A DNA stretch of 60,000 bases, taken from contig NC_081413.1 in assembly GCF_030272615.1 (NCBI RefSeq), positions 161,634,849 to 161,694,848 on the forward strand. The letters are read 5' to 3'. A program made the position numbers and the translations under genes. Below, one piece after another: positions 58,362 through 60,000 of the stretch; within the stretch, counting starts at the first letter, position 1; each line of letters opens with the position of its first letter. The notes under the pieces were generated by a model. That model did not search any database. It was not told the origin of the DNA and saw nothing but the letters and a program-made list of their open reading frames with translations. Source of the DNA: Cryptomeria japonica. Taxonomy: Eukaryota > Streptophyta > Pinopsida > Cupressales > Cupressaceae.

Positions 58362-58860
58362 TTACAGATTGTTGCAATATATGAATGGGTTTGAATCACC
58401 TTTGATGATCACTTCAACTCCTTTGTGTGGGAACTTGATACATCGATGATATGATGAGGGAATAGATACCATTTCATGAATCCATGGATGTCCTAGCAAT
58501 ATGTTGTATGTGAGCTCTAGATAAAGGACTTGACAAACCACATCCTTTGTAACTAGCCCAACTCTAAGAGGTAAAGTGATTGTGCCCTTGGATGAATGCT
58601 CTTTGTCATCATATGCCTTGATGGTAATTTTATTTGTAGCATTTACAACTTTATTTGAATATCCCAATTGTTTAATAGTGTTGAATATACATATATTGAA
58701 ACTAGCTCCTCCATCTACCCAAACTCATTTTATTCGATGTTTGCATAGGAAGGCCTCAATGTGTAAAGGTGCATTATGTGGTTGGCTTACAGAGACATTG
58801 TCAACTTCAGTGAATGTAAGGGAATGTGGAATGGAAAGGTATCCCATCATGGCTTGAAAC
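58362..58860 (-). pseudogene. retropepsin domain of element B
   Basis: Aligns with the protease of element A: VDGGAS active site (about 58700-58718), IKQLGYSNKVVNATNKITIK, LPLRVGLVTKDVVC, NILLGHPWIHEM. One TGA precedes the active site (former CGA, Arg in A). The catalytic Asp is retained. Confidence 0.88.
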
Positions 58861-60000
58861 TGGTCCACATTCAGATCAGTGGTCAAAGTTTTATCAAGGA
58901 TGGCTTTATGTGCAGGGGATATCCGTAAAAGCTCTAGGATGGAGATAAGCGTGGGCCTCCTCCCTAACTATTCTACAAGATTGTACTTAGGTTTGGTTGA
59001 TGAGGAAGGAGTGGTTTTAGCTAGAGCACCTTGCAAAGTGACCTTACCTTGATGAGTTGTAACATTACATTAAGAGGTAGATTCAGAAGAATGTCCAATT
59101 CCTTTTAGGACAACTTTGGGTCTTTGGGTAGAATTTTTAGGCATTTTATCCTTGATGATAATGGTAGAGACATAATTGTCCATCGAAATGTGATTGACAA
59201 TTGAATCATAGTTATAGGATGCTCTGGTATAGTTGGTATGTTCATTTGTGGCTTTGACTTTTCCCTTGTCATGTTTAGGGAATGGTTCCTTAAACATGTC
59301 ATGTTCTTGATTGGGTGAATGTCCTTCGATCTCAATGTCACCTCTATCAATAAGATCTTGTATGATGTTCTTCAGCCGATGACAATTTCCTATTTTATGT
59401 CCCTTTCTCTTGTGATATCCACAGTATTTAGCATCATTCCACCAATTTGGTTTGACCTTTGGCTCATATGGAGGATTGTTTGGAATTGTTATTATTTTGT
59501 TTTCCACTAGCTTCTTGAAAGATGATTCAAGTGGTTCTCCCAATGGGGTGTATTTCCTTCATGGTTTGGAGGTTGTTTGAGTATTCACTTGGTTGTTTGT
59601 AGAACTCGATCCAGAAAAAATGATTTTGGGTCACACTGTATTAGCATCAACAACACCATCATTGACTGTGTTCTTGTTCTTTTTCCAAAATCTTGGCTTG
59701 TCTTTTCCTTTAAAGTCTTCTTTGTTTTGTTTGAATATCTTAATGACTCCTTGTTCAATTAGGACCTTCTCTATCACTAATCCATTTTCAATGACATCCT
59801 TGAAAGTGGACAAGCAAGCTTTCCTTAAATCATAACCAATTTCTCTGTGGACATTCTGTGTGAACATCTCTACCATTTGTTTTTGTGAAATTTCACAAGG
59901 GCATCTACTAGCTAAATTCCTCCATCTTTGTAAGAATGATGAAAATGACTCCCCATCCTTTTGCTTGGTGTTGTACAAAGTGGTAACTGATATGTCTATC
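58861..60000 (-). pseudogene. gag C-terminal half of element B, continues beyond window
   Basis: Enters at the window edge in the gag core (MYNTKQKDGESFSSFLQRW; KQMVEMFTQNVHREIGYD), continues through KIFKQNKEDFKGKDKPRFW and a C-X2-H-X4-H-X4-C knuckle (CGYHKRKGHKIGNC near 59415) to the linker before protease (ISMDNYVSTIIIKD). Closely similar to element A residue by residue, in one frame with protease. Few stops, so gag is better preserved than the rest of B. Confidence 0.92.

Overview
This is a repeat-dominated plant nuclear window. It is AT-rich, holds no intact host gene, and is built almost entirely of LTR retrotransposons at different stages of decay and nesting. Very long untranslated regions in Ty3/gypsy Tat-type elements, old LTR pairs, nested insertions and a 500-N scaffold gap suggest a large, slowly purged seed-plant genome. 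A conifer is my best guess, but this is inference: no marker gene is present.

Layout. 1-1529: 3' end of a Ty1/copia element (J; RT tail, RNase H, 3' LTR). 1530-3026: AT-rich DNA with a long AG microsatellite. 3027-8702: 5' part of a gypsy element (E; LTR, leader, gag-protease), cut by a 500-N gap (8703-9202). 9203-24845: nearly complete gypsy/Tat element (A) with 5' LTR (start lost in the gap), PBS, leader, gag-PR-G-patch-RT-RH-second RNase H-integrase in essentially one frame, a long 3' region, PPT and 3' LTR. A carries, antisense to its own genes, a two-exon gene for a plant mobile domain (PMD) protein with its own TATA box. 24908-26958: unidentified multi-exon gene (F, minus strand), apparently cut by A. 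28620-30602: decayed gypsy pol (D2, minus). 31176-39458: non-autonomous gypsy element (G, minus) with matching AAATG target-site duplications. 39464-41240: decayed unknown coding relic. 41912-45434: gypsy element H (plus), with RNase H placed before RT, interrupted in its RT by element B.

Element B (minus, 45435 to beyond 60000) shares the LTR family and antisense PMD gene of A, but its RT, RNase H and most of its integrase are replaced by about 0.8 kb of other sequence. Inside B sits element C (50558-57002, GTTTT target-site duplication), a copia-type element without pol that encodes a coiled-coil Gag with four zinc knuckles and a second, unrecognised ORF of about 1,050 codons. The nesting is therefore H > B > C.

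Most interesting: (1) the antisense PMD gene cassette with conserved promoter and intron in two related elements, A and B; (2) the pol-less element C with its large unknown ORF; (3) the H domain order; (4) decay of A, J and the PMD gene almost entirely by CAG-to-TAG type nonsense changes with hardly any indels, as expected from deamination of methylated cytosines; (5) gene F with five consecutive short phase-0 exons beside a 29-bp array of CpG palindromes. All retroelement genes here carry disabling changes. No tRNA, rRNA or CRISPR was seen.
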